This document shows positions 33,601 through 46,797 of a stretch of DNA of 64,000 bases, piece by piece. A program made the position numbers and the translations under genes. The notes under the pieces were generated by a model that was given only the letters and a program-made list of their open reading frames with translations, made no database searches and had not been told where the DNA came from. Source of the DNA: Glebionis coronaria (lineage: Eukaryota > Streptophyta > Magnoliopsida > Asterales > Asteraceae); the NCBI GenBank assembly GCA_025667525.1, contig CM046878.1, positions 573,356,868 through 573,420,867 of the forward strand, in the 5' to 3' direction. Position 1 is the stretch's first letter, and each line of letters opens with the position of its first letter.

Positions 33601-34210
33601 TAGGATTTTTAAAATTGGTAGATTATTTTTAACATTATTTAATTATTTTTTATAATTATTTTAATTTTAAAATAGTTTTTAGTAATTTAAAAATGGAAAA
33701 ATAGTATTTAAAAATCATAAAAAATACTTTTTAGTTGTTAAATAATATAAGTAAGTTATTTGTTCAATAAAATCATATTTTGGACATTTTGATTAATTAT
33801 ATTTAATTTTAGGGCTTTAATTAGCATTTAAAATTGAATATTTAATTAATAAAAGGTTTTAAAATATTTTTATTGGATTTTATTCCTTATTTATATTATT
33901 TTAGACTTGTTTTAGCTTATAATTAATTTTTGGGTTGAAAAATTTTATTTTTGTCATTTTCTACGGTTTTACGTTTACGCCTTTTTCGTCGTAGTTTAAT
34001 TAGTTTTCGTAACCGTCAATTCTTTCCTTTCTCATTTCTTTTTCAATTATCATAATCACAAACATCATAAATCAACTCTTAACACAACGCACTTGCCTCC
34101 TTGAGAACGAACTCACTTAGGGTCATTCACGCACGGTTTTCCTAAATCGTCGTGCACTTGCCCTATTTTATTGCTCTCTTTTCCTAAAGGGTTGCAAAAC
34201 TCCAACATCA
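30690..34210 (+). repeat. 5' LTR of element D (3,521 bp)
   Basis: TATA box TATAAAA at 31903-31909 (GGCATTGTATAAAAGGAGG), with an imperfect stem just downstream (GGAGGTGCTTGTACCCC). Upstream, 30940-31210 holds several repeats of a unit like TTTGAAGAATTGGCAAATTTAGTCC. The last kilobase (33240-33960) is very AT-rich, with repeats of an ACTGTTCAT-containing unit. No gene. Confidence 0.95.
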
Positions 34211-34213
34211 TTT

Positions 34214-34231
34214 TGGCGCCGCTACCGGGGA
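34214..34231 (+). promoter_or_regulatory. Primer-binding site of element D (tRNA-Asp type)
   Basis: TGGCGCCGCTACCGGGGA lies three bases after the LTR end. It matches the complement of plant tRNA-Asp at all but two positions. Confidence 0.9.
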
Positions 34232-34957
34232 GGCGTGTTGTGTTTTGGTTGAACCATTGTTGTTTTCTATATTAGCCATAAATAGTATTTGTATTAATAG
34301 CACTCTATTAATACGTATTATCGTTTTTCGATTTTTGTGTGAATATTATTACTATATTGTATACGTAGAACAATAAATTTACAAGTACTCCAAATACGTG
34401 AGAAATCACAACCTTGACTTGGGAGGTCATTACCCAATCATTGTATTCGAATCTCAAACCAAAGAAAAAGGCAAAAATAGATAAATACTTTCGTGAAGCT
34501 TGATTTTGATAATACAAACTATAAGGTGGGTATAAGGCGGTTGTATTTCACGACCTAAAGGAAAAAGGCTCTTAAGTGCTTCGCGCCGCCTCGTTTCCTC
34601 CGCTTGCTTGTGCGTATTTGATTTTGAGAGTGAATCGAGGGTTTTGCCGCCCAAAGTATTACTAAGTATCATATATATTTTCTTGGTTTCATTTGATTAA
34701 ACCCTCTTGAACGATTTGGTGTTCCACCATCGTTCTAAAGTCATCGAAGGCGTTCACTTCACGTGATCGTTTTCATTCCTTGAGGCTTCGTTAATCAAGA
34801 GATTTGATTAGTGAGGAGATTTGTAGATTTTGGTCTACTTAATACATTCCAAAAAATCCAAAAAAGTTAAAAACAATCAAAAACCACAAAAAAATTGAAA
34901 AAGTAAAAATACCAAAAAGAATCTTCTTTGCTCGCCTTCTCGTTGTACGTGACGTTT
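34232..34957 (+). other. Untranslated leader of element D
   Basis: About 725 bases between primer site and gag start. No conserved ORF; short frames only. Packaging signals would be expected here but cannot be read from sequence alone. Confidence 0.6.
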
Positions 34958-37900
34958 ATGCAAACTCGCTCTAAAGCAAGACGTGCTCGTAAACGAAGAA
35001 ACAAATCACTCACTCCCACTAGTGAGGACTCTCCTATTGACGAACCCATTGTAGTGAAAGAAGCACCCATGGCTAATCGAACTATGATGGAGTTGCTTCA
35101 AGCACCCACCGAGGGTTATGGAGAAGCGATTGTGATTCCCGCTATCCTTGCGGAGAATTTTGAGGTTAAGACGGGTTTGTTGTCCATGATTCAAAACAAC
35201 AAGTTTCGAGGGGACGAAAAGGACAACCCGCATAACCACATTCGCCAATTTAATCGTCTCACCGCCACGTGCAAGTTTAAGGATGTTTCAAACGACTCGA
35301 TTAAGATGATGCTTTTTCCGTATTCCTTAGCGGGGCCCGCAAAAATTTGGTTAGAGAAAGAGCCACCCAATTCTATATTGACGTGGAAGGATCTCGTTTC
35401 AAAATTCGTGAACCAATTTTTTCCGCCCTCTAAGACTACGCACTTGAAAAACGAGATTTCAAAGTTTTCGCAAGAGTATAATGAGAGTTTTTCAACGGCT
35501 TGGAATAGATTTAAGGAAATGTTGCACGAATGTCCTCATCATGGTTTTTCCGACTTGCATCAAATAGACACGTTTTACAATGGCTTGAACAATCATGAGC
35601 GTGATTATCTTAATGCCGCCGCGGGTGGTAATTTCTTGTGTAAGACGGTCGAGGAAGCATTGGTAATTATTGAGAATAGGTCTAAGGTGTATAGTCCTCG
35701 TAGCACGTCGAGTGTTCGTAAGGCTTCATCTTCATCTTCACCTAGTTTGTCACACACCGTTGATGCTTGCCAAGTCGAGGATAATTTGGAGAACAAAATT
35801 TTTGACATAGTGAAAGGCTTGTTAGTTGAGTTTAAAGTTGGTGAACAACCCGCTCCCGCTACGATTAAAGCGGTTGAGGTTTCTTGTATGTATTGTGGTG
35901 GAGCTCACGATTATTCCGAGTGCATTACCAACGGTGGTAACACTTCGAGTGCCTTCGCGGCCGCGGGAACTTATAACCAAAACGGTCAAGTTCCTCGCAC
36001 TAATCAATTGACTCCACCGGGTTTTTCACCAAATCAAAATACTAACAATTATCGAAACAATCAAGTTGGTTACCAAAGCAATCAAAGGAACAATTATAAG
36101 GGTAATAACAACTATGGGAATCAAGGGAGTAGTAGTAATAGCCAATTGCAAAATCAAAATCAAAACCGTAATTTTCAAAATGCAAGTCAAGCTCTTCAAA
36201 ATAACAAAGAACTTCCATTGGAATTTTTGAATTACACTACTTCAAATGATAAGATTATGGAAAACATTCAAGAGCAAATGGCTAATCAAGCTAAGGAAAC
36301 GGCTAAGAATGCAAAGGAGTTAGCTAATTTCATTAAGGAAAATCTAGCCATGAGGAATGAATTGAAAAATGACTTTGCTAACCAAATTCGAGGTCAAAAC
36401 AACAAGATAGAGCAAAGTCATGCTAGGCTTGAACAAAGAATTGACCAAAAAGCCGCTAGCCAAGATGTGAAGTTTAATAATTTTGATGCTAAGCTTAATG
36501 CAATTTTAGAATGCGTCATGGTGAACAAAGCCTCTACTTCGAGTGGTCTACCTAGTAACACCGTTTCAAACCCGAAGGGAGAGATGAAAGTGATTACCAC
36601 ACGTAGTGGTAAGGCACTTAAAGAACCGACTCCTCAACCAATTACCCCAACGGTGGAGGAAATTGAGGAAGAACCCGAGGTGGTGGTTGAAAAGGAGCAT
36701 ATTTCAAGCCCACAAAGTACCGCTCATGCCACACCTACGGTTGACCCATCACCCATATTGGAACCCGAGATTCCAAAGGCTATGCCTATGCCCCAACCCA
36801 CACCACCCTTGCCTTACCCATCGAGACTTAGGAAGGAGAAACGACAAGAGCGCGACAACTATCAATTTGAGCTTTTTATGAAAATGTTTCGTGATTTGCA
36901 CTTTAATATAAGTTTCGCCGATGCCTTGGTCATGATGCCTCGATTTGCCGCTAACTTTAAGAGTATGTTGAACAACAAGGAGAAACTACACCAAATGTCT
37001 AGTTGTTCGTCGGTTTATCTTAATCGCATACCTCAAAAGGTCGGTGATCCCGGTAAATTTTTGATCCCTTGTGCAATTCAAGATATGGAAGAATGCTATG
37101 CCTTGGCCGATCTTGGTGCTAGCATTAACTTGATGCCACTTGCAATCTACAAGTCGCTCAATCTTCCTAATCTTACTCCTTCACGAATGTCTATTGAGTT
37201 GGCCGACCATTCCACGATTCTTGCATGTGGTTTGGCGGAAGACGTTTTTGTGAAAGTGGGGAAGTTCTACTATCCCGTAGACTTTATTGTTGTTGACATC
37301 CCCACGGATCCTCAAGTTCCTCTTATTTTAGGTCGTTCGTTTTTAGATACGTCTATGGCTTTGATTGATGTGCATGCTAGAAAGATCACCTTACGTTTCA
37401 ACGACGAGGAACTTGTTATAAACGCAACTCAAAATTCTCAACTTTCTCATGTTTATTCCGTTGCTACCATAAACCTCGTTGACATGATCGACGTGGTTTG
37501 CGAGGAATTTTCACAAGAAGTTTTAGGGTTTGGTGATGAAGAAACTAGTGGCAATCCCACTATGTTAGATCCAATTCTTGATAATTCGACACCAACCTTC
37601 ACTCCTTTTGAAGGTGGTGGTTTTACGTTGGAGGAATTCGATGTTCCACGTACTTGTGACGAAGACCTCGACAACTATGAGGACTTCTCGATTATCAAGG
37701 ATTTTCTCAACGATTTCCCATTTCCTCCACCCGAGGAGGTTATGAGTATCGAGCCCAAATCTTCACTTGAGGAACCACCTATTCTCGAGTTGAAAGATTT
37801 ACCTCCTCACCTCGAGTATGTCTATTTGGAGGAGGACGACAAGTTGCCGGTTATTATTGCGAAGGAACTTTCAAATGATGAAAAAACCGCACTTGTCGAT

Positions 37901-40699
37901 GTTTTTAAGGATCACAAAGGGGCGATTGCGTGGAAGTTATCCGACATTAAGGGAATCGATCCCAAATTTTGTACACACAAAATATTAATGGAGGAAGATT
38001 TCAAGCCAACAATCCAAAGTCAAAGGAGGGTAAACCCCAAAATTCACGACGTCATCAAAAAGGAGGTCCTTAAACTCCTTGACGCGGGAATGATTTACCC
38101 TATTTCCGATAGCCCTTGGGTGAGTCCTATTCATTGTGTCCCTAAAAAGGGAGGGATGACCGTTGTGCCAAACGATGCCAACGAGTTGATTCCCACAAGA
38201 CTCGTGACCGGATGGAGAGTGTGCATTGACTATCGTAAGTTGAATGAAGCCACTCGAAAAGACCATTTTCCCTTGCCCTTCATGGACCAAATGTTGGAGC
38301 GTCTTGCGGGAAACGATTTCTATTGCTTTTTAGATGGTTTTTCCGGTTACTTCCAAATTCCCATCGATCCTCGTGATCAAGAAAAAACTACGTTTACGTG
38401 TCCATATGGAACGTTTGCTTATCGTAGAATGCCATTCGGACTTTGTAATGCACCGGGAACTTTTCAACGATGCATGATGGCTATTTTTCATGATATGATC
38501 GAGAAGACGATGGAAGTCTTCATGGATGACTTTTCCGTGTTTGGTGATTCCTTTACTTCGTGTTTGTCGAACCTTGAGAGAATGTTGAAACGTTGTGAGG
38601 AAACCAACCTTGTGCTCAATTGGGAAAAGTGTCATTTTATGGTTAAAAGTGGAATCGTCTTAGGGCACAAGGTCTCGAAAGCGGGGATTGAGGTAGATCA
38701 AGCTAAGGTAGACGTCATCGCCAAATTACCTCATCCCAAAACCGTCAAGGGAGTTAGGAGTTTCCTAGGCCACGCGGGCTTTTATCGACGATTCATCAAG
38801 GATTTCTCGAAGATTTCTCGACCCATTACACATCTTCTTGAAAAAGAGGCACGTTTTGTCTTTGACGAAGATTGTGTACGAGCCTTTGAGATCCTTAAAA
38901 GGAAACTTACCGAAGCTCCCATTCTTGTTGCTCCAAATTGGAACCTCCCCTTTGAACTTATGTGTGATGCAAGTGATTACGCTATTGGGGCCGTTTTGGG
39001 GCAACGTCATGATAAGCATTTCTTGCCTATACACTATGCTAGCAAAACGATGACCGAGGCTCAACTTAAATACACTACAACGGAAAAGGAGTTCCTTGCC
39101 GTGGTGTATGCATTTGAGAAATTCCGACCTTACCTCGTCTTGACGAAATGCATAGTGTATACGGACCATTCGGCTATCAAGTATCTCATGGCTAAACAAG
39201 ATGCAAAGCCGAGATTACTTTGTTGGATTCTCCTCCTTCAAGAATTTGATCACAAAATCGTTGACAAAAAAGGAGCCGAGAATCTAGCGGCCGATCATCT
39301 CTCTCGTTTGGAAGATCCTCACCAAAGTGTTTACGAGCCTAAGGAAATCACCGAAACATTTCCGCTCGAGACACTTGGTGTAGTGAATTCTAAGCTTGAT
39401 TCTTCTACCCCATGGTTTGCGGATTTTGCAAATTACCATACGGGTAACTTCATCATTAAGGGTATGACAACTCAAGAAAAACGAAAATTCTTTCATGATG
39501 TCAAGTTCTATTTTTGGAACGACCCTTACTTATTTCGAACGTGTGCGGATCAAATCATCCGCCGTTGTGTATTTGGCACCGAAGCTTCTAACATCCTTAG
39601 AGCTTGCCATGAGGGACCCACGGGTGGTCACCACGGTGCTAATCTCACGGCTAAAAAGGTGTTTGATGCCGGCTTCTTTTGGCCTACTATTTACCGAGAT
39701 GCACAAAATCTTGTGAAGTCTTGTGATTCATGCCAACGACAAGGAAAAGCCTCACAAAAAGATGAAATGCCACAAAATATCATTCAAGTATGTGAGATCT
39801 TTGACGTTTGGGGCATAGACTTTATGGGGCCGTTCCCATCATCTCGTGGTAATAAGTACATTCTCGTTGCGGTTGACTACCTTTCTAAGTGGGTGGAGGC
39901 GAAGGCCTTGCCCACCAATGATGCTCGTGTGGTAGTCAAGTTCTTGAAAAGTTTGTTTGCTCGGTTTGGAACCCCTCGTGCTATCATAAGCGATCGTGGA
40001 ACCCATTTTTGTAATGACCAATTTGAAAGGGTTCTAAGGAAATATGGGGTTACACATCGTCTTTCTACGGCTTATCACCCACAAACGAGTGGGCAAGTCG
40101 AGGTTTCAAACCGAGCATTGAAGAGGATCTTGGAGAGATCCGTGGGGGAAAACCGACAATCTTGGTCGGATAAGTTAGACGATGCTTTATGGGCCTTTAG
40201 GACCGCTCATAAGACGCCCATTGGGTGCACTCCCTATAAGCTTGTGTATGGAAAGAATTGTCATTTGCCTATCGAGTTAGAACACAAGGCTTATTGGGCC
40301 CTAAAGCATTGTAACGATGACATGGAGACCGCGGGAAAACACCGGAAAATGCAATTAAATGAATTGGATGAATTAAGGGACATTGCTTATGAAAATTCAT
40401 TGATTTACAAAGAGAAAACTAAAAAGTTGCATGATTCAAAAATTAAAAACCGGGTTTTTAACATTGGGGATCAAGTTTTACTTTTTAATTCAAGATTGAA
40501 AATATTTTCCGGTAAATTGAAATCCCGTTGGTCCGGTCCATTCACCGTGACTAAAGTGTTTCCTTATGGGACCATCGAGCTAGCTCAAGATGATGGTCCT
40601 AACTTCAAGGTGAATGGACATAGGTTGAAGCACTACTTTGGTGGGGAAGTTCCATCCTTGAACTACCTCGACCAAGTCACCTTCCCCAATGATAATTAG
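34958..40699 (+). CDS. Element D gag-pol polyprotein, complete (1,913 residues)
   Basis: The start is set at the ATG of [14 protein letters not shown], which matches the gag start of related elements; the frame is open ten codons further upstream but without an ATG. Order and approximate residues: gag core 60-215 ([48 protein letters not shown]); zinc knuckle [13 protein letters not shown] at 310; coiled-coil-like K/E/N segment 420-530; protease with [11 protein letters not shown] near 717; reverse transcriptase 1010-1260 with catalytic FMDD at 1188-1191; RNase H from about 1336 ([36 protein letters not shown]); integrase zinc domain near 1550 ([20 protein letters not shown]); integrase core with D1621, D1679 and E1715 (DX35E); and a C-terminal part ending [12 protein letters not shown]. 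Gag and pol share one frame with no stop. All catalytic residues are present, so the protein could be functional. Confidence 0.97.
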   Translation: MQTRSKARRARKRRNKSLTPTSEDSPIDEPIVVKEAPMANRTMMELLQAPTEGYGEAIVIPAILAENFEVKTGLLSMIQNNKFRGDEKDNPHNHIRQFNRLTATCKFKDVSNDSIKMMLFPYSLAGPAKIWLEKEPPNSILTWKDLVSKFVNQFFPPSKTTHLKNEISKFSQEYNESFSTAWNRFKEMLHECPHHGFSDLHQIDTFYNGLNNHERDYLNAAAGGNFLCKTVEEALVIIENRSKVYSPRSTSSVRKASSSSSPSLSHTVDACQVEDNLENKIFDIVKGLLVEFKVGEQPAPATIKAVEVSCMYCGGAHDYSECITNGGNTSSAFAAAGTYNQNGQVPRTNQLTPPGFSPNQNTNNYRNNQVGYQSNQRNNYKGNNNYGNQGSSSNSQLQNQNQNRNFQNASQALQNNKELPLEFLNYTTSNDKIMENIQEQMANQAKETAKNAKELANFIKENLAMRNELKNDFANQIRGQNNKIEQSHARLEQRIDQKAASQDVKFNNFDAKLNAILECVMVNKASTSSGLPSNTVSNPKGEMKVITTRSGKALKEPTPQPITPTVEEIEEEPEVVVEKEHISSPQSTAHATPTVDPSPILEPEIPKAMPMPQPTPPLPYPSRLRKEKRQERDNYQFELFMKMFRDLHFNISFADALVMMPRFAANFKSMLNNKEKLHQMSSCSSVYLNRIPQKVGDPGKFLIPCAIQDMEECYALADLGASINLMPLAIYKSLNLPNLTPSRMSIELADHSTILACGLAEDVFVKVGKFYYPVDFIVVDIPTDPQVPLILGRSFLDTSMALIDVHARKITLRFNDEELVINATQNSQLSHVYSVATINLVDMIDVVCEEFSQEVLGFGDEETSGNPTMLDPILDNSTPTFTPFEGGGFTLEEFDVPRTCDEDLDNYEDFSIIKDFLNDFPFPPPEEVMSIEPKSSLEEPPILELKDLPPHLEYVYLEEDDKLPVIIAKELSNDEKTALVDVFKDHKGAIAWKLSDIKGIDPKFCTHKILMEEDFKPTIQSQRRVNPKIHDVIKKEVLKLLDAGMIYPISDSPWVSPIHCVPKKGGMTVVPNDANELIPTRLVTGWRVCIDYRKLNEATRKDHFPLPFMDQMLERLAGNDFYCFLDGFSGYFQIPIDPRDQEKTTFTCPYGTFAYRRMPFGLCNAPGTFQRCMMAIFHDMIEKTMEVFMDDFSVFGDSFTSCLSNLERMLKRCEETNLVLNWEKCHFMVKSGIVLGHKVSKAGIEVDQAKVDVIAKLPHPKTVKGVRSFLGHAGFYRRFIKDFSKISRPITHLLEKEARFVFDEDCVRAFEILKRKLTEAPILVAPNWNLPFELMCDASDYAIGAVLGQRHDKHFLPIHYASKTMTEAQLKYTTTEKEFLAVVYAFEKFRPYLVLTKCIVYTDHSAIKYLMAKQDAKPRLLCWILLLQEFDHKIVDKKGAENLAADHLSRLEDPHQSVYEPKEITETFPLETLGVVNSKLDSSTPWFADFANYHTGNFIIKGMTTQEKRKFFHDVKFYFWNDPYLFRTCADQIIRRCVFGTEASNILRACHEGPTGGHHGANLTAKKVFDAGFFWPTIYRDAQNLVKSCDSCQRQGKASQKDEMPQNIIQVCEIFDVWGIDFMGPFPSSRGNKYILVAVDYLSKWVEAKALPTNDARVVVKFLKSLFARFGTPRAIISDRGTHFCNDQFERVLRKYGVTHRLSTAYHPQTSGQVEVSNRALKRILERSVGENRQSWSDKLDDALWAFRTAHKTPIGCTPYKLVYGKNCHLPIELEHKAYWALKHCNDDMETAGKHRKMQLNELDELRDIAYENSLIYKEKTKKLHDSKIKNRVFNIGDQVLLFNSRLKIFSGKLKSRWSGPFTVTKVFPYGTIELAQDDGPNFKVNGHRLKHYFGGEVPSLNYLDQVTFPNDN

Positions 40700-42518
40700 T
40701 ATTGAGGGGATCGAGTCGAGCTCATGACTCGGTAATCAAAAACGAGGTGCCTCGTGGGGGAGTCCCATGCTTATCCTATGTACATATTATCGCTTTCTTA
40801 GTCTAATGTAGCTTACGTGTGGGGATTCGTGCCCTTCCAACCTTTGTTCCGTGGTTGTTTGTGATATGTGGTTTTTAGATCATGATCTTCACGATTTGAG
40901 CCTCTCGTGTTCGTTTTATGGGAGCACTCGATCATTTGCTTTGGAGACATTTCTCAATATCCATGATATATCCTTTATTGTTCTAACCTTAGGTTTTTAG
41001 CACACTTCATAAACGGCTTTAAATTTAATGGTTACACCCTTTCCATGCTAGATTAAGCATTCGACTACGTCTCTAGTATGGGGGTGTTTGCACCCCTAGA
41101 CTCGAAACATTGAGGACAATGTTTAACTTTAGTATGGGGGGGTGAATAGATACTTGCCTTGCCAAACCTTCACGCTTTCCAAAGTTTATCGTTTTCTTGC
41201 AAAATAAGGCTAAAAATGGCCAAATTTTAAAATTTTTCTCATGTTTTATAAGTGTTTGAAGACACGAATGTAGATTTTCCGATGGCGAGAATAAGAGTAA
41301 TTTTTGACTCGACCGTGCGTGTTGAGCACTTAGCTTTGATTCCTTAACTACACATTAGGCTAAGTCTCTTAAATGAGGACGAGAAATGATAGAGTTAATT
41401 ATAAGTTACTCTGCTAAACGTAGAGTACTCGTATTCTTTCAAAAACTCATGTGTTCTCGTTGTTTGCTTATTCTCCCTTCGCATGTAAATATTTTTTGCT
41501 TAATAAATATTGACTTAGCGGTTTAGTTAGGATTGTTGGGTTTCTAGTCTTTTCTAGTAGCTTCCGTGTAATTAAATTGGGAAGACATTAAGATATCGCC
41601 AGCGTCACGGTTTTGAAGTATTGGCAACCCGAATAATCGAAAGCTTCACCCAATAATAAGATTTCAAGTGCTCACCTAAATCAAGCAAACAATTTGAAGC
41701 CCCACAAGGCCTAAAATCTATGCAAAATTGAAAGTGAATCAAGCCTTAATCTTCGAAGCTTTAAAGATCCAAAATTCGCCTTAGCGTGAGGATATACGTC
41801 TTTGGCTAATAAAACCACCGATGAGGCGGATAATAAAAGGCAAGGCAAGACCGAAGTCATAATAAAAGCTTCATGGCGAAGTTGAATAAAAGATGGAGGT
41901 AAACCAAAGATAATAAGGCCCTTCCGTTAGGGGGCGTATAAAATTCTTGGTAATAAGTCTCATGTTCAAAACCGTTATAAAACCGTGTTTATCGATTCTT
42001 CTTGTCAACTTAATTTTTTAACACCGTTGTCTATTAGGAGGGGTTATTGATTTGATGGTCTTAGTTACACCGTTAGGACTCTATTTTTAGACCTAAATCT
42101 CTATTATCGCATAAGTCAAACAATGTCTCCTCATGAACATTCAAGACATCATAAAATAAAAGAGATACAACTTAGGAATAATGGGAGAATAAGTACGTGA
42201 TTAGGGCATATGAGCAGTGTTAGCATTACTAACTTATAATGACAATGATCTCGTTACACGCTTAGCATGGAATTGAAGTGAAAATCGAGGACGATGAAAT
42301 TATTTCTAACGAAGCATTCACGAGTTCTTATTCTATGAACCTAAACGTCCCATTTTGCGATGAAAATCATACATTATGTCTATAACACAAGTAGTAGTAA
42401 TAGTAGTAGTATAGCTAGTTTATCATTTCAATAAAGTAAATAAAATGAATTTTGGAGATGCTACGATACTTTATTCTAGCATTGCGTGAGGGCACGGCAA
42501 TGGTTTAGTATGGGGGAG
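40700..42518 (+). other. Element D 3' non-coding region and polypurine tract
   Basis: No gene. It contains a post-pol hairpin, CGAGTC-8-GACTCG (40712-40731), followed by a G-rich stem TGGGGGAGTCCCA near 40757-40769, the two-hairpin block (41074-41142), and ends in AGTATGGGGGAG (42507-42518), the polypurine tract next to the LTR. A short (AGT)n run lies near 42390-42410. Confidence 0.75.
41074..41142 (+). promoter_or_regulatory. Two-hairpin block between purine motifs in element D
   Basis: AGTATGGGGG, hairpin GGGGTG-TTTG-CACCCC (41081-41096), eight bases, hairpin AAACATTG-AGGA-CAATGTTT (41105-41124), then AGTATGGGGGGG. The stem of hairpin 1 differs from that of element C on both arms, and the purine motifs match D's own polypurine tract instead of C's. 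Confidence 0.75.
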
Positions 42519-45500
42519 TGATGAGACGGCTTTTATACATGGTCTCATCGTTCTTTTTGGACTTAAAATGCATTAAATATCATCAAAATACCCAAATATA
42601 TGCTTGTGTTTGTTGCTTGTGTATTTTAGGTACGGGTATTGAGAAAATGACAAAAGATCACAAGAATCACGCAAAAACGAACACGGGAAACGAAGCCGCA
42701 CGATGAACCAAGCCCTAGTGAAGAATTTTCCAAAGAAAACCCTTGAAGATTTGAAGAATATTGAAGATTGGTCCTCCAAGTTTGAAGAATTGACACTTTA
42801 TACCCTTGTATCTTCATAATTACAAGTTTGGTCCCTAAAGTTTGTCAAAATTACAAAAAGGACCCTTAACTTTGAAGAATTGGCAAATTTAGTCCCTCAT
42901 CAAATCTAAATTGTCAAATATGGTCCTCCAAGAAGTCAACCAACAAGTCAAAGCCTTGAAGTTTGAAGATATGGCAAAATCAGTCCTTGAAAAATGAAGA
43001 TATTGCATAAATGGTCCTTGTTTCAAGTTTACAAAAACATTGTGCCAAAAGTGACAATTGCTGAAAGTTAAATACAAAGGATATGGGATTTGTGAGCTGA
43101 AAATTCAAAATGAAGATGTAAAGAAAGACTGGGGACTATTATTGCCCAGACATAAAACCTTTCCCCACCAATAGTTTGCTGCCACCTCACTTTTGCTGCC
43201 TTGTCACCCTCCCACATCAGCATCCACTTTCCCTCAGATATTAATTAATTAAACGATTTAAACTCGTTTAATATATTAAAAATTGGTGGGAAACAAGTAC
43301 TATTCATGATTAACCCCATTAATCCCTTTGTTCTTAACCAAATAAGCCCAGATTTTTAATCTTCAAATCAAAGGGTTTATCTAAATTAATTACCCAGAAG
43401 GTTAATTTAACCTTAGAGAATGACATCCCATGTGATAACTGAGACCCAGCTCACCCCACACTTGCTACCTGCCAAAACCATCTCACGGGTCACCACTACC
43501 ATCCAAAAATCTTTGACCCTTTGAACGCTTAGGATGCATTGGCGTGTTCCCTAAGCACAAACCAACACTCAAGATCATCTCAAGGACACAAGTACGCTCA
43601 GAATTGCTCACATGACACCAAGAATAAAGGCATCTTCCTGGAATATCCAAAATTCCTCCAAGGGCTTTTCTGGAAATTCAATTAGTTAGGGTTTACGTTT
43701 TTTAAGTTTTCTAGGACCTTCTATGGCATTGTATAAAAGGAGGTGCTTGTACCCCTTTCTAGTTGTTCCAGTTTTTATGTAAAAAACGTTTTTATGAATG
43801 AAACTTTGTTTTAACCTACATATGACTGAGAACCAAGATTTACTTTTCCAGCATTAATGTTTCCAAGTTATTTTCTTTATTGAGTTCATTTATCTTGAAG
43901 TTTGTTTGTTTTTAGAAAATTGTCAAATCCTTGCAAGTTTTTCTGAAAAGTGAGATCCTTGCTAAGATTTGGTTTCAAGTCTGTTTAATCTGAATTAATC
44001 AAGTGGTATCAAGTGCTTTTAAACATTGGTAAAGTTGTGGAAAGATTTCAAGAAAGAAAGAAAAGTAAACAAGTTTATAGCATTTGTGTGTTTTCCTCTT
44101 TTGATTTTCTTAAACAGGTTTGATAAGTGAGTTGACCATTGTCTGCATACATCCGAATGTATATGGAGGTGGTTATGCAACCACTAGAACCCTGGATGTA
44201 GGGTTCTAAGGTAATCTTCTTGTTCCCTTTTCAAATTTCAGAAATATTGCAGTTGTATGATCTTTGTGGTTTAAGTGTTATTTGTTTGGTAAAGCTGTCT
44301 GATTTAAGTTCATTTGAGTGTGTATGCATGTTTTAAGTGCTTAATTCCAGTTTGGTTTAGTTGTGTGTTGATTTGATTTGAAAAAAAGTTGATTTAGGAT
44401 TTTTAAGGGGTGTTTGGGACAAGAGATTAGCAGGATTTGTGTTAAGATTTCATGCTTAAAACCTGTCTAGAAACATCACTTATGTTATATTGGAGTGTTA
44501 TAAGGTCTTTGGTTTCAGTTTGAGTGGTTTTGAAACACTTTTGCATACTTAAAAAGGGTAAAACATAGCCAAAATCAGAATCTGCTTGTGAATGACTGTT
44601 TTTGAGATATTGTGCTATCAAACTTTGTAGGTTGCTAGATTTTAGGGTATTTGAGCATTGTGTGTTACTTGTATGCATGCTTGTGAGCTTATTTCCAAGA
44701 TATAATGCCATAAAATTCAGATTTGTGCATGAAATATCAGCAATTGTTCATCAGACCTGTGTGATGCTTAATCAGTAACTTTAGGGCTTAATTTGTGCTT
44801 ATTCTTGTTAAGTGGCTGCTTGTTTTTTGTGCTTATCAGACTCCTTATACTCCAAAGAGTATAAGGGTGCCTTATTGTCCAAAAAAGCTATCAAGATAAG
44901 CTTTCCTAAGCTTATTGAAAATCAAAGCAAAATTTTACACTGTCAGTGGGAACTCCTTTCCCACTGCTAGTGCCTTTGTTACCACTGCTGAGCAAAAGGA
45001 CAAAAGTCCATCACATGTCACTATCTGTTTTCTTATTTTTTTGTCTTTAGTGACCAAAAAGTGGAATTAGACCTTGAAACCAGTGCCATTATTTTTCTTA
45101 TTTAATTTAGGATTTTTCTGATTAATAAAATTTTTATTTACTGTTCATTTAGTAATTTTTAGGTTATTTAGCTATTTTTAATTAATTTTAAGGTTTATGT
45201 TTTTGTCTTTTAGTGCCATAAAGTAATATTTTTAAGTTTAATCAATTTTTCTGAACTTAGAATAATATTTTAAGGTTTTTGGTTTAAAATTTAATTACTG
45301 TTCATCTTTTTATAAATTTTTAGAATTAATTTAAGTTAATTAGGGTTTTAATTAATCTAGTTTTGTCATTTAGTGAGAAATTTAATATTTTTTAAGATTT
45401 TTCATTTTTCTACTGTTCATTAGAGTTAAATAGGATTTTTAAATTGGTAGATTATTTTTAACATTATTTAATTATTTTTTATAATTATTTTAATTTTAAA

Positions 45501-46039
45501 ATAGTTTTTAGTAATTTAAAAATGGAAAAATAGTATTTAAAAATCATAAAAAATACTTTTTAGTTGTTAAATAATATAAGTAAGTTATTTGTTCAATAAA
45601 ATCATATTTTGGACATTTTGATTAATTATATTTAATTTTAGGGCTTTAATTAGCATTTAAAATTGAATATTTAATTAATAAAAGGTTTTAAAATATTTTT
45701 ATTGGATTTTATTCCTTATTTATATTATTTTAGACTTGTTTTAGCTTATAATTAATTTTTGGGTTGAAAAATTTTATTTTTGTCATTTTCTACGGTTTTA
45801 CGTTTACGCCTTTTTCGTCGTAGTTTAATTAGTTTTCGTAACCGTCAATTCTTTCCTTTCTCATTTCTTTTTCAATTATCATAATCACAAACATCATAAA
45901 TCAACTCTTAACACAACGCACTTGCCTCCTTGAGAACGAACTCACTTAGGGTCATTCACGCACGGTTTTCCTAAATCGTCGTGCACTTGCCCTATTTTAT
46001 TGCTCTCTTTTCCTAAAGGGTTGCAAAACTCCAACATCA
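42519..46039 (+). repeat. 3' LTR of element D (3,521 bp)
   Basis: Near-identical to 30690-34210. Differences seen by eye: 42756 (G for T), a small cluster near 43523-43527, 43625 (T for C), a T-run near 45034-45041, 45197 (A for C), 45281 (G for T) and an A-run near 45440. TATA box at 43732-43738. Confidence 0.95.
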
Positions 46040-46044
46040 AGAAG

Positions 46045-46797
46045 TCTATCCTAAAAGACCCTAACAAGGTATGAGGATAAATAGATCCAAGTCCTAAAAG
46101 GAGGCGGATCGTTGTATATCAAAGTCCAAAATAAAGATTGGAGAAAAATGAAGAAGTCGTGGTCCAAATATGAAGAATCTCTCAAAACTTCAAGTGAAGA
46201 AATTCCTATTATGAAGAGAAGACCATAATTTCAAGAACGTCTCTCAAAGATTTGAAGTATGAAGTCGCTGCCAAATATCGGTCCGAGAAAGGTCTCAAAT
46301 CGTGAAGCGAGTTATGCCAAGATATGAACTTTATGAGGTCCCGAGAAGCAGTTTTAAAAGATTTTGTCCTTTAGCTAACTATTGATTAAATCGTCCCACT
46401 TTATTTTCAGCTTAAATAACTATCGAAATAAGTCAAACAATGCATCCTCGTGATCATTCAAGACAAAAATAAAATACAAGAGATACACCTAGGAATAAGG
46501 GAGTCTAAGTGAATAATTGGGCCACATGAGTTCGTGTTAGTTTGCTAACTTATAATAACAATGATCTTGTCTTTAAGCTTGGTATGGGGAACATGAAACT
46601 TGAGAATGATAAACATTCATGACTGCCTAAAACCCCAATGTAAGTCTTTGATTTCTTACTTATTTTGTTCTTTTAATTTTCTTAGTGTTTAGTATTTAAT
46701 AAAGGCCAAGGTGGGTTATCTATGATGAAAAATGTAAACCATGCTTTGAAATTAGTGCATTGCATGAGGACATCGCAATGGTCAAGTGTAGGGGATT
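46045..46797 (+). other. Element C 3' non-coding region after D, with polypurine tract
   Basis: Continuation of the C 3' region across the D insertion; matches 2431-3340 of element A in inverse orientation. It ends in AAGTGTAGGGGATT (about 46784-46797), the polypurine tract. No gene. Confidence 0.75.

Larger units (their letters stand above)
30690..46039 (+). mobile_element. Element D: intact Athila-type Ty3/gypsy retrotransposon nested in C
   Basis: LTRs 30690-34210 and 42519-46039 are both 3,521 bp, begin TGATGAGACGG and end CCAACATCA (termini TGATG/CATCA). An exact AGAAG duplication flanks the element (30685-30689 and 46040-46044). By eye the LTRs differ by about four to seven substitutions and two to four one-base gaps, so the insertion is recent. 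It has a primer site, one uninterrupted gag-pol ORF, structured 3' region and polypurine tract. It is the youngest and only potentially autonomous element in the window. No envelope-like ORF follows pol. Confidence 0.96.

Noticed and set aside
34928..34957. Upstream extension of the D gag-pol frame
   Set aside because: The extension has no ATG; the first ATG (34958) aligns with the gag start of related elements.
40700..42518. Search for an envelope-like ORF after pol in D
   Set aside because: No frame of useful length with a signal peptide or membrane segment is present.
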